Source: Desulforamulus reducens MI-1 (GTDB lineage Bacteria; Bacillota; Desulfotomaculia; Desulfotomaculales; Desulfotomaculaceae). From it: 64,000 bases of DNA. How positions within the stretch are numbered: position 1 is the stretch's first letter; every line of letters starts with the position of its first letter. A model generated the notes under the pieces. It was not told the DNA's origin and did no database searches. It saw nothing but the letters and a program-made list of their open reading frames with translations. This document shows positions 8,471 to 19,933 of this stretch, one piece after another. The stretch covers positions 3,421,484 to 3,485,483 of the forward strand of contig NC_009253.1 of the NCBI RefSeq assembly GCF_000016165.1. Reading direction: 5' to 3'. The position numbers and the translations under genes are program-made.

Positions 8471-8556
8471 TTTTCCAAAAGGCTCACAGCCCATGGCTCA
8501 CGACCTTCAACCCCAAAGAAATACTTGCACAAAAGGCTGAAGGCTGATGGCTAAAC
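8471..8556. repeat. Composite intergenic repeat, right (inverted) arm
   Basis: AGGCTCACAGCCCATGGCTC, then ACCCCAAAGAAATACTTGCA, then AGGCTGAAGGCTGATGGCTA are reverse-complement versions of modules at 6936-7000 and 8089-8300. The arm ends only a few bases before the murA stop and could act as its 3' hairpin region. Confidence 0.65.
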
Positions 8557-8563
8557 TAGGCCA

Positions 8564-9826
8564 TCACTGCTTCACTTCAACCCGGCGAATATTTGCTCCG
8601 ATACCCTGCAGTTTTTCGATTAGTCTTTCATAGCCACGGTCAATGTGATGGATATTGGCTACTTCGGTTTCTCCTGTGGCGGTTAGGCCCGCCAAAATCA
8701 TGGCTGCACCGGCCCGCAGGTCTGTGGCCTTAACTGCTGCTCCGTTCAAAGTTTTTACACCCTGAACAATGGCGGTTCGCCCTTCAATTTTAATTTTTGC
8801 ACCCATACGTTTTAATTCATTAACATGCATAAAACGATTTTCAAAAACTGTTTCTGTGATTATGCTGGTGCCTTCTGCCACAGCCATCAAGGTCATAAAC
8901 TGGGCCTGCATATCAGTGGGAAAACCCGGATAGGGTAGGGTCTTTATATCCACACCCTTTAATATGCCATTACAGCAAACCTGGATGTGGGTCTCTTCTT
9001 CTTTAATTTCGGCACCGGCTTCCTTTAGCTTGGCCACAACCGGTTTAAGATGGTCTGCAATGACATTTTCCACCATAACATCCCCCCGGGTCATGGCCGC
9101 AGCCACTAGATATGTGCCGGCTTCAATACGGTCTGGAATGACGGCATGGGTGGTGCCAGTTAGTTCCTTAACACCATTGATACGGATTACCTTTGTACCA
9201 GCCCCTTTAATTTTAGCCCCCATGGCGTTCAGGAAGTTGGCTAGATCAACAATTTCTGGTTCTTCGGCTGCATTTTCGATGGTTGTTTGACCTCTGGCCA
9301 GGACAGCGGCCATCATGATGTTTTCGGTGGCCCCAACACTGGGAAAATCCAGATAAATATCGGCTCCTGTCAATTCCTTGGCCACTGCTTCAATATGGCC
9401 AGAACCATACCGAATGTCGGCACCCAGGGCCGAAAAACCCTTTAGATGTAAATCAATGGGCCTAGTACCGATGGCACAGCCCCCGGGTAAGGAGATTCTG
9501 GCCCTTCCCTCCCTGGCTAATAAAGGTCCCATGACTAAAAAGGAAGCCCTCATCTTTCGTACATATTCATAGGGGGCTTCTATGTGCTGGAGGGAGGGAA
9601 TGGATATTACTAGCTCTTCCTTGGTTTTTTCAATGCGGGTACCAAGTTCTTGCAAAACTGAACAGATCACTCCCACATCTGCCAGATCCGGTACATCCAA
9701 TAACCGGGTTTGGGTAGTGGTAAGTAAAGAAGCTGCCAATATTGGAAGGACAGCATTTTTAGCCCCACTGACACGGATGGAGCCGGTTAGAGGGCGACCG
9801 CCTGAGATAATAATTTTTTCTTCCAT
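8564..9826 (-). CDS. murA: UDP-N-acetylglucosamine 1-carboxyvinyltransferase MurA
   Basis: A 420-residue enzyme of full family length that transfers enolpyruvate from PEP to UDP-GlcNAc, the first committed step of peptidoglycan synthesis in the cytoplasm. The N-terminal [15 protein letters not shown], the catalytic loop [15 protein letters not shown] (with the PEP/fosfomycin-reactive Cys), and the C-terminal [13 protein letters not shown] are intact. The ATG follows AAGGAGAAACC. It lies downstream of the ATP synthase operon and upstream of spoIID, matching murAA in B. subtilis. Confidence 0.96.
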   Translation of the reverse strand: MEEKIIISGGRPLTGSIRVSGAKNAVLPILAASLLTTTQTRLLDVPDLADVGVICSVLQELGTRIEKTKEELVISIPSLQHIEAPYEYVRKMRASFLVMGPLLAREGRARISLPGGCAIGTRPIDLHLKGFSALGADIRYGSGHIEAVAKELTGADIYLDFPSVGATENIMMAAVLARGQTTIENAAEEPEIVDLANFLNAMGAKIKGAGTKVIRINGVKELTGTTHAVIPDRIEAGTYLVAAAMTRGDVMVENVIADHLKPVVAKLKEAGAEIKEEETHIQVCCNGILKGVDIKTLPYPGFPTDMQAQFMTLMAVAEGTSIITETVFENRFMHVNELKRMGAKIKIEGRTAIVQGVKTLNGAAVKATDLRAGAAMILAGLTATGETEVANIHHIDRGYERLIEKLQGIGANIRRVEVKQ

Positions 9827-9848
9827 GGTTTCTCCTTATTTCTGCTTC

Positions 9849-10080
9849 TATGGTGCCAGGCACTTGCTCGCATGTAGGACTGGCTTGATTCGTGCTTTTA
9901 TCTGCGGCAAGAGCCAGGCACCACGTGGGCTTTCCAATATTCGACGGGAGTCAGACCCCGATGAATGCCTAGCTTTGTGAGAGGGGTCAGACCCCTCTGG
10001 TTTTTGTCCCACTTTCCGCTTTCCAACTTTCCAACTTTCCAACTCTCCAACTTTCTGCTTTCCGCTAACTGCTAACAGCT
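9849..10080. repeat. Composite intergenic repeat copy (murA/atp gap)
   Basis: This gene-free gap contains TGGTGCCAGGCAC (9851-9863) and its inverse GCCAGGCACCA (9913-9923), a copy of the 58-base module (9943-10000) with a few differences from the 8125 copy, then an array of CTTTCCAACTTTCCAACT-type words, and GCTAACTGCTAACAGCTACC. Short frames crossing it are not credible genes. Confidence 0.7.
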
Positions 10081-10118
10081 ACCGTATAGTATTGCCACAA
10101 AAACCCCTTATAAATACA

Positions 10119-10151
10119 AAAACCCAGGACAGCTTCGCTATCCTGGGTTTT
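10119..10151 (-). terminator. Distal terminator of the ATP synthase operon
   Basis: AAAACCCAGGA pairs with TCCTGGGTTTT, and the stem continues inward with G-U pairs to a GAA loop. Poly-U follows on the minus transcript and T-rich sequence on the plus side too, so it may work both ways. Confidence 0.92.
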
Positions 10152-10204
10152 TTCTGGCATATCAGAAAGTATAGGACTTCCCGATATGCATAAGGGCAAA
10201 CTAA

Positions 10205-10236
10205 AGCTCCGCCTGCGTCAATGACTTGGCGGAGCT
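10205..10236 (-). terminator. Proximal terminator-like hairpin of the ATP synthase operon
   Basis: AGCTCCGCC pairs with GGCGGAGCT over a 14-base loop, 14 bases after the atpC stop. The T-run after it is short. It is in tandem with the stronger terminator at 10119-10151. Confidence 0.7.
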
Positions 10237-10249
10237 AAGTTTTTCTAAC

Positions 10250-10648
10250 TTATTCAGCAGCTTTGATACGGTTGATTGCTTTGTGCAGAGCAATTTCTGC
10301 CCTGTGAACATCGATTTCGGAGCCCTTGCTGTTCAGGCGCTGTTCAGCACGCTGTTTTGCTGCTTTGGCCCGTTCGACGTCAATTTGGTCGGCTCGCTCG
10401 GCGGTGTCAGCCAGAACAACAATCCGGCTGTTCTTGACTTCCATGAACCCACCGCTGACGGCCACTTTGAAGAATTTGCCACCCTGCTGAACCCTTAATG
10501 TACCAACCTTAAGGGCTGTTACCAGGGGTGCGTGCTCAGGTAAGATACCGAGTTCACCATCGGCGCCGGGTGCCACGACAAAATCGATTTCTTCACTGAA
10601 TACTACCTTTTCAGGTGTGACAATATCAAGGCGTTGGGTTTTAGCCAT
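10250..10648 (-). CDS. atpC: ATP synthase F1 subunit epsilon
   Basis: A 132-residue subunit with the N-terminal beta-sandwich (TPEKVVFSEEIDFVVAPG, GELGILPEHAPLVTALKVG) and a C-terminal helical hairpin (about 88-132, AERADQIDVERAKAAKQRAEQRL). It links the rotor shaft to the c-ring and can inhibit ATP hydrolysis. It is the last gene of the operon, two bases after atpD. Confidence 0.95.
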   Translation of the reverse strand: MAKTQRLDIVTPEKVVFSEEIDFVVAPGADGELGILPEHAPLVTALKVGTLRVQQGGKFFKVAVSGGFMEVKNSRIVVLADTAERADQIDVERAKAAKQRAEQRLNSKGSEIDVHRAEIALHKAINRIKAAE

Positions 10649-10650
10649 AA

Positions 10651-12105
<1,455 letters not shown>

Positions 12106-12111
12106 CTATTC

Positions 12112-12963
12112 TTATTCCAATGCCGCCGCACCACCAACGATTTCGGAGATTTCTTTCGTAATGGCAGCCTGACGGGCACGGTTCAAGGACAGGGTTAGTT
12201 TATTTATCAATTCTTTGGCGTTCTTGGTAGCGGAATCCATTGCTGTCATCCGGGCACCTTGCTCGCCGGCCTTAGCTTCCAGCATGGCCCTGAAGACCGT
12301 TGTTTCCACATAGGTGGGTAGAAGTTCCGCCAGTACAGCTTCGGCGGAGGGCTCGAAGATGTATTCCACCTGGGGCCCTTTCTTCTCTTCGGTGGGGGTT
12401 TCCACTGGCAGCAGTTTGACTTTGACGGGTCGTTGGGTCAGGATGTTGACAAATTCGCTGAACACCAAATGCACCTCATCAAACTCACCGGCAACGTATT
12501 TGTCTATGACAAACCTAGCAATCTCTTTAGCCTGGGAAAACTGAATGGCTTCACCTAAACGCACATAAGATGCAGTAATATCATAGCCACGTCGGGTAAA
12601 GTAATCCCGGGATTTAGTACCAACGGCAACTATGGCCGGGTTATTAACATCCCTTACCTCGCTGGCAGCACGCCTCAGGATGTTGGCGTTGAAACCGCCA
12701 CATAGCCCTCGGTCGGCAGTTATAATAACGTAGGCGATTGTTTTAACTTCCCGTTCCTCTAAAAGGGGATGGCTGGCACCACCGCTGGCGGCAGCCACAC
12801 GGCTTAATACGTCTTTAATCTTCAAGGCAAAGGGACGGGCTGCTTCAACCGCCTCCTGAGCCCGACGAAGTTTGGCGGCAGCCACCATTTTCATGGCTTT
12901 GGTGATTTGTTGGGTACTTTTAACACTTTTAATCCGGCGCCTTAAATCACGGGCACTGGCCAT
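12112..12963 (-). CDS. atpG: ATP synthase F1 subunit gamma
   Basis: A 283-residue central rotor subunit. The N-terminal helix ([36 protein letters not shown]) and the C-terminal helix ([39 protein letters not shown]) that form the coiled-coil shaft are well conserved. The middle contains [12 protein letters not shown]. It follows atpA by 85 bases, and that gap holds a TTCGAGGTTCGA direct repeat. Confidence 0.97.
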   Translation of the reverse strand: MASARDLRRRIKSVKSTQQITKAMKMVAAAKLRRAQEAVEAARPFALKIKDVLSRVAAASGGASHPLLEEREVKTIAYVIITADRGLCGGFNANILRRAASEVRDVNNPAIVAVGTKSRDYFTRRGYDITASYVRLGEAIQFSQAKEIARFVIDKYVAGEFDEVHLVFSEFVNILTQRPVKVKLLPVETPTEEKKGPQVEYIFEPSAEAVLAELLPTYVETTVFRAMLEAKAGEQGARMTAMDSATKNAKELINKLTLSLNRARQAAITKEISEIVGGAAALE

Positions 12964-13048
12964 TTACTAAATCACCACCTTCTTTTCGAAGTCCGTGGTT
13001 CGAGGTTCGACGCTTTCTATACCGAACTACGAAAATAGAACATTATGT

Positions 13049-14572
<1,524 letters not shown>

Positions 14573-14575
14573 CTA

Positions 14576-15121
14576 TTAACTGGTTTTTGACATGAGGCGT
14601 GATTTTATTGTAGCAAGGCGGGTCTTGATGCTGCCATCAATCACCTTACTACCGATACGTACAACAACACCGCCGATGAGAGAAGGATCCACCCCGAAGG
14701 TTGGTTCCACTTCTTTCCCGGCCATGCGGGAAGCTACTTTTACCAGTTCTTGTTTTTGCTTTTCATCAATTTCAATGGCTGTGGTAACTTCTGCCGCCAC
14801 TTTACCACGGGCCTCATTGGCCAAAACTGAAAACTCAGCAGCAATGCCTGCTATGTAGTTTTCTCTGCGCTTGTCTACCACAAGACCCAGAAAATTCAAG
14901 GTCTCGTCAGAGACTTTATCGGTAAAAAGTGCCTTAAGCAGGTTTTTCTTTTCACCTGGTAACACCTGCGGGTGGTATAATACCTTTTGGAGTTCCCTAG
15001 TCCCTTCAATTGCTTCGGCAACACCCTTTAGCTCTTGTTCCATAGCTTCCAGGGCGTTTTTCTCCTGGGCAATTTCATACAGGGCCTGAGCATAACGTCT
15101 TGCCACAGCCCCTCTTAACAT
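14576..15121 (-). CDS. atpH: ATP synthase subunit delta
   Basis: A 181-residue peripheral-stalk subunit. The family signature is visible: VARRYAQALYEIAQEKN at the start, and DPSLIGGVVVRIGSKVIDGSIKTRLATIKSRL at the end. It joins F1 alpha to the b-subunit stalk. The start overlaps the end of atpF by seven bases, typical of translational coupling. Confidence 0.95.
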   Translation of the reverse strand: MLRGAVARRYAQALYEIAQEKNALEAMEQELKGVAEAIEGTRELQKVLYHPQVLPGEKKNLLKALFTDKVSDETLNFLGLVVDKRRENYIAGIAAEFSVLANEARGKVAAEVTTAIEIDEKQKQELVKVASRMAGKEVEPTFGVDPSLIGGVVVRIGSKVIDGSIKTRLATIKSRLMSKTS

Positions 15122-15609
15122 GGCAGATCGCCTGCCTCTTTGACAAATTTGTTAACCAGATCCTTTTGAACATCGTCATTCAGCTTCTGGTCGATAATTT
15201 TGCCAGCCACCAAAATGGAGAGTGTAGCAACTTGATCCCTGAGTTCAGCCACTGCCCTTTCTTTCTCACGCTGGATTTCGGACAGGGCACTGTCTTTTAC
15301 ACGGGCAGCTTCAGCTTTGGCAGCTTCGATGATCTGCTGGGCTTGCTCTTCGGCATTCTTGGTTGCACGGGCCATCATCTCTGTGGCCTGCTCCCGGGAA
15401 CGCTGTAAATCAGCCTGTAAGGTAGCACGAAGTTGCTCTGCCTGCTTTTTATCTTCTTCGGCGGCAGCTATACTGCCTTCGATCAGTTCCCTACGTTTTT
15501 CCAGCATGTTCATAAACGGCTTGTAGGCCACCGCCCTGAGCAAGATTAATAAGACCAGGAAGTTGAACATCTGGGCTAGTAATGTGCCATTAAAACCTAA
15601 GCTCTCCAC
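15115..15609 (-). CDS. atpF: ATP synthase Fo subunit b
   Basis: With the GTG at 15609 the product is 164 residues: one membrane anchor (about 9-27, LAQMFNFLVLLILLRAVAY), then a long charged coiled coil (KPFMNMLEKRRELIEGSIAAAEEDKKQAEQL...) that forms the stator stalk. I prefer this start because a perfect AAGGAGG lies seven bases before it and the length fits the family. An in-frame TTG at 15684 would add 25 Pro/Ser-rich residues, but it has no ribosome site and falls inside a hairpin between atpE and atpF. Confidence 0.92.
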   Translation of the reverse strand: MESLGFNGTLLAQMFNFLVLLILLRAVAYKPFMNMLEKRRELIEGSIAAAEEDKKQAEQLRATLQADLQRSREQATEMMARATKNAEEQAQQIIEAAKAEAARVKDSALSEIQREKERAVAELRDQVATLSILVAGKIIDQKLNDDVQKDLVNKFVKEAGDLPC

Positions 15610-15652
15610 GAATTCCCCTCCTTCCGTCTGGGCGGACAATAAGGAAGGCGCT

Positions 15653-15682
15653 GGCGGGCTTGGAGACTGCGTTAAGCCCGCC
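15653..15682 (-). promoter_or_regulatory. atpE-atpF intercistronic hairpin
   Basis: GGCGGGCTT and AAGCCCGCC form a 9-bp GC-rich stem with a 12-base loop in the gap between atpE and atpF. There is no U-run. It may protect or process the atpE message, since c is needed in excess over b; this is an inference. Confidence 0.6.
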
Positions 15683-15720
15683 AAATCGCCCCCGTCCTAA
15701 AAAAAATGTACTTGTTGGAA

Positions 15721-15954
15721 TTAACCAAGCTTACCAAATAACATAAAGGCAAGTACTACGGCGATAATGGGGATAGATTCGATCAGACCTACAGAAATAA
15801 ACATGGTGGTTTGGATGGTACCTTTGGCTTCAGGCTGACGGGCGATGGACTCGATGGCTTTACCAGTACAAATACCGTCACCAACAGCAGCACCCAGAGC
15901 ACCTAAACCTACAGCTAAACCAGTAGCAATAGCAGCAGCAGCTCCTACTTCCAT
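15721..15954 (-). CDS. atpE: ATP synthase Fo subunit c
   Basis: A 77-residue two-helix proteolipid. The polar loop RQPEAKG (39-45) is canonical, and the ion-carrying carboxylate is Glu59 in helix 2 (GLIESIPII). Unusually, helix 1 has Asp26 (AVGDGICTGK), at the position that is Gln32 in the sodium-type c subunit of Ilyobacter; spacing to the RQP loop is identical without gaps. So two carboxylates may face each other in the ion site. The ring drives rotation by proton or sodium transfer. Preceded by a GGAGGGG ribosome site. Confidence 0.95.
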   Translation of the reverse strand: MEVGAAAAIATGLAVGLGALGAAVGDGICTGKAIESIARQPEAKGTIQTTMFISVGLIESIPIIAVVLAFMLFGKLG

Positions 15955-15993
15955 TCATTTCCCCTCCTTTCCTGTGATGTTAATCAATAAAAC

Positions 15994-16782
15994 CTAGTGG
16001 TGGTCAGCTTCATGTGCAGCAAACTGTGAAACATATGCAATGGTTAACATTGAGAATACGAATGCTTGTACGAAACCTACGAACACAGAGAAAGCTAACC
16101 AGATAACAGAAGGAATAAATCCACCAAACACATAGGCATTGATGTTAATCAAACCTAGCAATACAGCAATCAGCACTTCACCGGCGAAGATGTTACCATA
16201 AAGACGAAAGGCCAGGGTAACAGGTCTTGCGATTTCTTCAATCAGGTGAATCACCACAAAGGGTTTAAAGGGCTGAAAGTAGTGTCCGATATGACCGCCA
16301 ACACCGTTGGCCTTGAGGCCATGGTAGTGAATTAATAAAACTACGATTAATGCAAGTCCGAAGGTTGTGTTTTTATCTGCGGTGGGTGAACTTAATGTCG
16401 GTATCAGACCCAGCAGGTTGGCAAACACAATATAGATAAAAAAGGTTACAATGATTGGCATCATGGCAGCCCCTAGCTTATTGCCAAGGTTGCTGAATAC
16501 CTGTCCTCCCAGAAATTCCCACAACACCTCGAAGGTTGCCTGTGCTTTGCCAGGACTTCTGACGTTCTGGTTTTTGGTGCACGCCCAGGCGAAGAGCAAT
16601 ACCAGTGCCATGGTGATCCAAGTCATAATCATCGTCCTGGGGCTAATACTCAGACCCATAATATGCCAATACTTGTCGTATTCCGTGAATAGTGGAATGT
16701 TCCAAAAGTTCAAGTCCATTTCCACCATGTGCAGCATATCGTGATGCTCTGCTGCCTGCGCAGCTCCCGCTGCAGCGCTCAT
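15994..16782 (-). CDS. atpB: ATP synthase Fo subunit a
   Basis: A 262-residue membrane protein with five to six transmembrane helices. The essential arginine motif RPVTLAFRLYGNIFAGEVLI (about 188-207) is present, which forms the ion half-channels against the c-ring. The His-rich N-terminus (AEHHDMLHMVEMD) lies outside the membrane. The start overlaps the stop of the upstream atpI-like gene by four bases (ATGA), with GGGGGTG as ribosome site. Confidence 0.96.
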   Translation of the reverse strand: MSAAAGAAQAAEHHDMLHMVEMDLNFWNIPLFTEYDKYWHIMGLSISPRTMIMTWITMALVLLFAWACTKNQNVRSPGKAQATFEVLWEFLGGQVFSNLGNKLGAAMMPIIVTFFIYIVFANLLGLIPTLSSPTADKNTTFGLALIVVLLIHYHGLKANGVGGHIGHYFQPFKPFVVIHLIEEIARPVTLAFRLYGNIFAGEVLIAVLLGLININAYVFGGFIPSVIWLAFSVFVGFVQAFVFSMLTIAYVSQFAAHEADHH

Positions 16783-17237
16783 GCGTTTTCACCCCCTTCA
16801 CGTTGTATTTGCCTAACTTTATTATCGAGAGCCTCTGATTTTAGGGAGCTCTCTTTAATCATTGTGATAAAAAAGTCGGAAATTGACAATATTGGGGCAA
16901 CAAACAAGCCTACCGCTGTGGCATTCACGCTGACACTGGGAATTCTGATAGACAGCCACAGGGTGGCCATAATAATAATCAGGCGGATAAAGAAACCCCT
17001 GCGCATATATGCAATTGCTTTACCTACATCTTTAATGGTTGAAACCTTTTTTATTCTTTTACTTAATAATATGGCATTTTGCAGACTAACCAGAGAACCG
17101 ATAAACAATCCTTTATAAATTGTATTTGGAAAATCCAGAACAACTGCCAAGGCTAAAAAAGCTACTATAATGGCTGTAGATTTTACCGTTCGCTTCAGTT
17201 GAACCTCTAGACTCGGCATGATTTGGGAACCCAGCAT
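16779..17237 (-). CDS. atpI: ATP synthase subunit I-type membrane protein
   Basis: A 152-residue protein with four predicted hydrophobic segments (about 15-34, 38-54, 76-97, 103-125), matching the AtpI/subunit I family (PF03899). It precedes atpB in the operon, as AtpI does in many Firmicutes, where it helps assemble the c-ring. Sequence conservation in the family is low, so the call rests partly on topology and position. Confidence 0.8.
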   Translation of the reverse strand: MLGSQIMPSLEVQLKRTVKSTAIIVAFLALAVVLDFPNTIYKGLFIGSLVSLQNAILLSKRIKKVSTIKDVGKAIAYMRRGFFIRLIIIMATLWLSIRIPSVSVNATAVGLFVAPILSISDFFITMIKESSLKSEALDNKVRQIQREGGENA

Positions 17238-17241
17238 CGAC

Positions 17242-17472
17242 TCACCCCTTGTCTTTTTTACGAAAGGTTTCCAGTGTATGATAGACCCCCCACATCCCCC
17301 CGGCCATACCCAATAGCAAACCCAGCAGCATTAACCAAGGATCTGTTTGAAACTTACTGTCTAGCCAGCGTCCTCCAAAAAAACCAATAACAGTGGCAGA
17401 TGCAATTTCTACGCTGATGGAAGAGGCCAGTGCCAATGCTCTTAATGGTTCTCCTTTACCTTTTTCACTCAT
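17242..17472 (-). CDS. atpZ: AtpZ/AtpI family small membrane protein
   Basis: A 76-residue protein with two transmembrane segments (about 12-34, 44-63). Motifs ASSISVEIASATVIGFFGGRWLDSKFQTDPWLMLLGLLLGMAGG and the end GVYHTLETFRK fit the AtpZ family (PF09527), implicated in ion supply and assembly of the ATP synthase. It is the first gene of the operon. Its ribosome site is weak (GGACACC). Confidence 0.85.
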   Translation of the reverse strand: MSEKGKGEPLRALALASSISVEIASATVIGFFGGRWLDSKFQTDPWLMLLGLLLGMAGGMWGVYHTLETFRKKDKG

Positions 17473-17742
17473 ATTTATTAGGTGTCCTTTCGGGTCTACC
17501 CTAGGTACGTCTTTCAGTTATCCTTCGGGATTAAAATATGACCCTAATTCCATCTTTCACAATGTCCACCCTAAAACCATTTGTCACTTTTGTCGTCTAG
17601 CTGTCATTCATATTGAGATTGATATATAACTTCTACAAGTTTTGCATTTTTCCTCCAGCTGAATTATGATTTTAGCCAATTTTTTAAATAATTTTTTAAT
17701 ACAGACGGTTTTGGCTACCATTAATGGAAAAATTTATTACAT

Positions 17743-18894
17743 TTATTTTGTCAAAAACTCTTCTGGCTGTTCTTCTTGTAGGCCGAATCTATAGCATATA
17801 AAATCAACAATTCGTTTGGAGGCCAAACCATCCCCATAGGGATTGACAGCCTCTGACATTTTTGTGTAAGATTCGAAATTGTTCAATAAATGGTTTGTGA
17901 CCGTATGAACTTTCTCCCGATCGGTGCCCACCAGCTTTACGGTTCCCGCTTCAATGGCTTCCGGTCGCTCGGTGGTATCCCGTAATACTAAGACGGGCTT
18001 CCCCAGGGAAGGGGCTTCTTCTTGCATCCCCCCGGAGTCTGTTAATACCAGGTAACAACGCTGCATCAAGTTAATAAAGGGCTCATACTGCAAGGGTTCA
18101 ATTAGGTGAACCCTCTCGATTCCTCCTAATACTTCATTAACCACACGACGTACCGCAGGGTTCTTATGTACCGGGAAAACGATCTCTACATCCGAGTGTG
18201 TTGCAACGATCTCCTTAAGGGCCAGATAAATGGCCCGCATGGGCTCTCCCAGGTTTTCCCGGCGGTGAGTTGTTACCAGTAAAACACGATGTTTGGTAAA
18301 ATCTATTTTATTTAGCAGTGGATCTGAAAATACATAATCTTCTCTTACGGTTGCCTTCAGAGCGTCAATGACGGTATTGCCGGTAACGAAAATATTGTCC
18401 ATGTTAATGTTTTCTTTAATCAGGTTCTGCATGGCCTTCTGGGTTGGTGCAAAATGATATTCCGCCAGGGCCCCAGTAAGGCGCCGGTTCATTTCTTCGG
18501 GGAAGGGTGAGTATTTATTATGGGTTCTCAGCCCTGCCTCTACGTGTCCTACTGGAATCTGCCGATAATAGGCGGCTAGGGCTGCCACGAAGGTGGTGGT
18601 GGTATCCCCGTGCACAAGCACTAGATCTGGGTTACATTCAATTAAGACCGACTTTAGGCCTTCCAACGCCCTTGTGGTAACATCATAGAGGGTTTGACCC
18701 TCCTGCATTATATTAAGATCATAGTCTGGAATGATATCAAACAGTTCCAGAACCTGATCCAACATTTCCCGGTGCTGGGCCGTTACTGCCACCATGGATT
18801 TAATTTTATCCGGCCGACTGTTCAATTCTTTTACCAATGGAGCCATTTTAATTGCTTCGGGCCGGGTACCGAACACGGTAAGTACTTTAAGCAT
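17743..18894 (-). CDS. wecB: UDP-N-acetylglucosamine 2-epimerase (non-hydrolysing)
   Basis: A 383-residue enzyme interconverting UDP-GlcNAc and UDP-ManNAc for wall or surface polysaccharide. Family motifs are complete: [16 protein letters not shown] at the start, [36 protein letters not shown], and [22 protein letters not shown]...TERPEA. I use the ATG at 18894 because it follows GGGAGGGAAGATC; an upstream ATG at 18936 lacks a ribosome site. It follows the mazG-like gene closely. Confidence 0.94.
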   Translation of the reverse strand: MLKVLTVFGTRPEAIKMAPLVKELNSRPDKIKSMVAVTAQHREMLDQVLELFDIIPDYDLNIMQEGQTLYDVTTRALEGLKSVLIECNPDLVLVHGDTTTTFVAALAAYYRQIPVGHVEAGLRTHNKYSPFPEEMNRRLTGALAEYHFAPTQKAMQNLIKENINMDNIFVTGNTVIDALKATVREDYVFSDPLLNKIDFTKHRVLLVTTHRRENLGEPMRAIYLALKEIVATHSDVEIVFPVHKNPAVRRVVNEVLGGIERVHLIEPLQYEPFINLMQRCYLVLTDSGGMQEEAPSLGKPVLVLRDTTERPEAIEAGTVKLVGTDREKVHTVTNHLLNNFESYTKMSEAVNPYGDGLASKRIVDFICYRFGLQEEQPEEFLTK

Positions 18895-18940
18895 GATCTT
18901 CCCTCCCGGTGAATTCTTAAAACTAAGAAAACACACTATT

Positions 18941-19255
18941 TTATTCTATGCAAAGATATCCTTTATTAATCAATTTTTCTATATGCTTCTCCTGGGTCTT
19001 TTCAATATTAACGCCATATTGTTCCTCCAGCACAAACATCATACTGACGGCAGTCTGAGCCACGTCCAATAATTCTTTGGTGATTAGCTCCATTACTTCT
19101 TTTTCTTCAAACTTTTTCTGTTCCCCGCTCATACCACGAAATTTTCCGATAGCTTGGGCCAATTCCCCGGCTTCTTCCATTAGTTTTAAAGCAGTGGATT
19201 CCATGGTCGGTGAGAGGTGATTTAATTTGGGTAGGGCGATGGTTTTGGTTAACAT
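18941..19255 (-). CDS. MazG-like nucleotide pyrophosphohydrolase
   Basis: A 104-residue all-helical protein. The metal-binding ExxE..ExxD pattern is visible as [16 protein letters not shown] and [12 protein letters not shown], typical of the MazG-like/dUTPase-like superfamily that hydrolyses noncanonical or excess NTPs. The substrate cannot be told from the sequence. The ATG follows GGAGGCAACG. It probably shares a transcript with wecB. Confidence 0.8.
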   Translation of the reverse strand: MLTKTIALPKLNHLSPTMESTALKLMEEAGELAQAIGKFRGMSGEQKKFEEKEVMELITKELLDVAQTAVSMMFVLEEQYGVNIEKTQEKHIEKLINKGYLCIE

Positions 19256-19402
19256 TATCGTTGCCTCCTCTCCCCTACAAGTATATTACGTAATGCTTGC
19301 CAATGACAAGTTTTGTAAATCTTTAGAAAGATTTAAACAAGTTAATCTTCGAAAGTCGGCTGGCATCATATCGACAGCAAGACCTGATTGCCTTTTGCAT
19401 AA

Positions 19403-19434
19403 AGTAAGGCCTACCCTAGGTGTTACCCCTGGCA
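19403..19434 (-). terminator. Probable terminator after comEB
   Basis: GGCCTGCC pairs with GGTAGGCC (one wobble), with an internal GGT/ACC pair, followed in the minus direction by TTACTTT. The rest of the 220-base gap also holds an AAATCTTT/AAAGATTT hairpin closer to the mazG-like start. Confidence 0.55.
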
Positions 19435-19475
19435 GGCCCCAATCCCTTTACTCTTAGATGTCTCAACCTGGATAC

Positions 19476-19928
19476 CTAACTCGTTGCTTTAACCAGTTCT
19501 ATACAGGCTTCTTTAAATATTTGCAAAGAGAGGTCGTCTGGATAGTCGCCGGCAAAGATCACTTTTTTAATCCCCGCATTGACAATCATTTTGGAGCACA
19601 TGACGCAGGGTTGATCCGTTACATAGATGATACTGCCCTGAATTGCCGTACCGTGTACCGCCGCCTGGATAATAGCGTTTTGTTCGGCGTGCAAGGCCCG
19701 ACATAGTTCATGGCGTTGGCCCGAGGGGACCCCCAATTTTTCTCTCAGGCAACCTATTTCCAAGCAGTGGGTAAGACCCGCCGGAGCACCATTGTAGCCG
19801 GTGGCCAGAATGCGGTTGTCCTTAACAATGACCGCACCTACCTTACGGCGCAGACAGGTGGAACGGGTGGCAACCACCCGGGTAATTTCCATGAAGTATT
19901 CATCCCAGGAAGGGCGCACTTGGGGCAC
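19476..19928 (-). CDS. comEB: Deoxycytidylate (dCMP) deaminase, ComEB type
   Basis: A 150-residue zinc enzyme converting dCMP to dUMP for thymidylate synthesis. The zinc site is complete: the HAE motif (ALHAEQNAI, about 79-87) and PCVMCSKM (about 108-115). The N-terminal [11 protein letters not shown] and [19 protein letters not shown] match the ComEB/dCMP deaminase family. It lies five bases downstream of glyA, suggesting cotranscription within the one-carbon and nucleotide group. Confidence 0.93.
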   Translation of the reverse strand: MPQVRPSWDEYFMEITRVVATRSTCLRRKVGAVIVKDNRILATGYNGAPAGLTHCLEIGCLREKLGVPSGQRHELCRALHAEQNAIIQAAVHGTAIQGSIIYVTDQPCVMCSKMIVNAGIKKVIFAGDYPDDLSLQIFKEACIELVKATS

Positions 19929-19933
19929 CTCCC

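Noticed and set aside
15610-15684. Longer b subunit starting at TTG 15684
   Set aside because: No ribosome site, start lies in a hairpin, and the extension is unlike the family; the GTG at 15609 has perfect AAGGAGG.
17473-17742. Riboswitch or clear promoter ahead of the ATP synthase operon
   Set aside because: A TTGACA is present just after the wecB stop but has no matching -10 at proper spacing; small inverted repeats are too weak to call.
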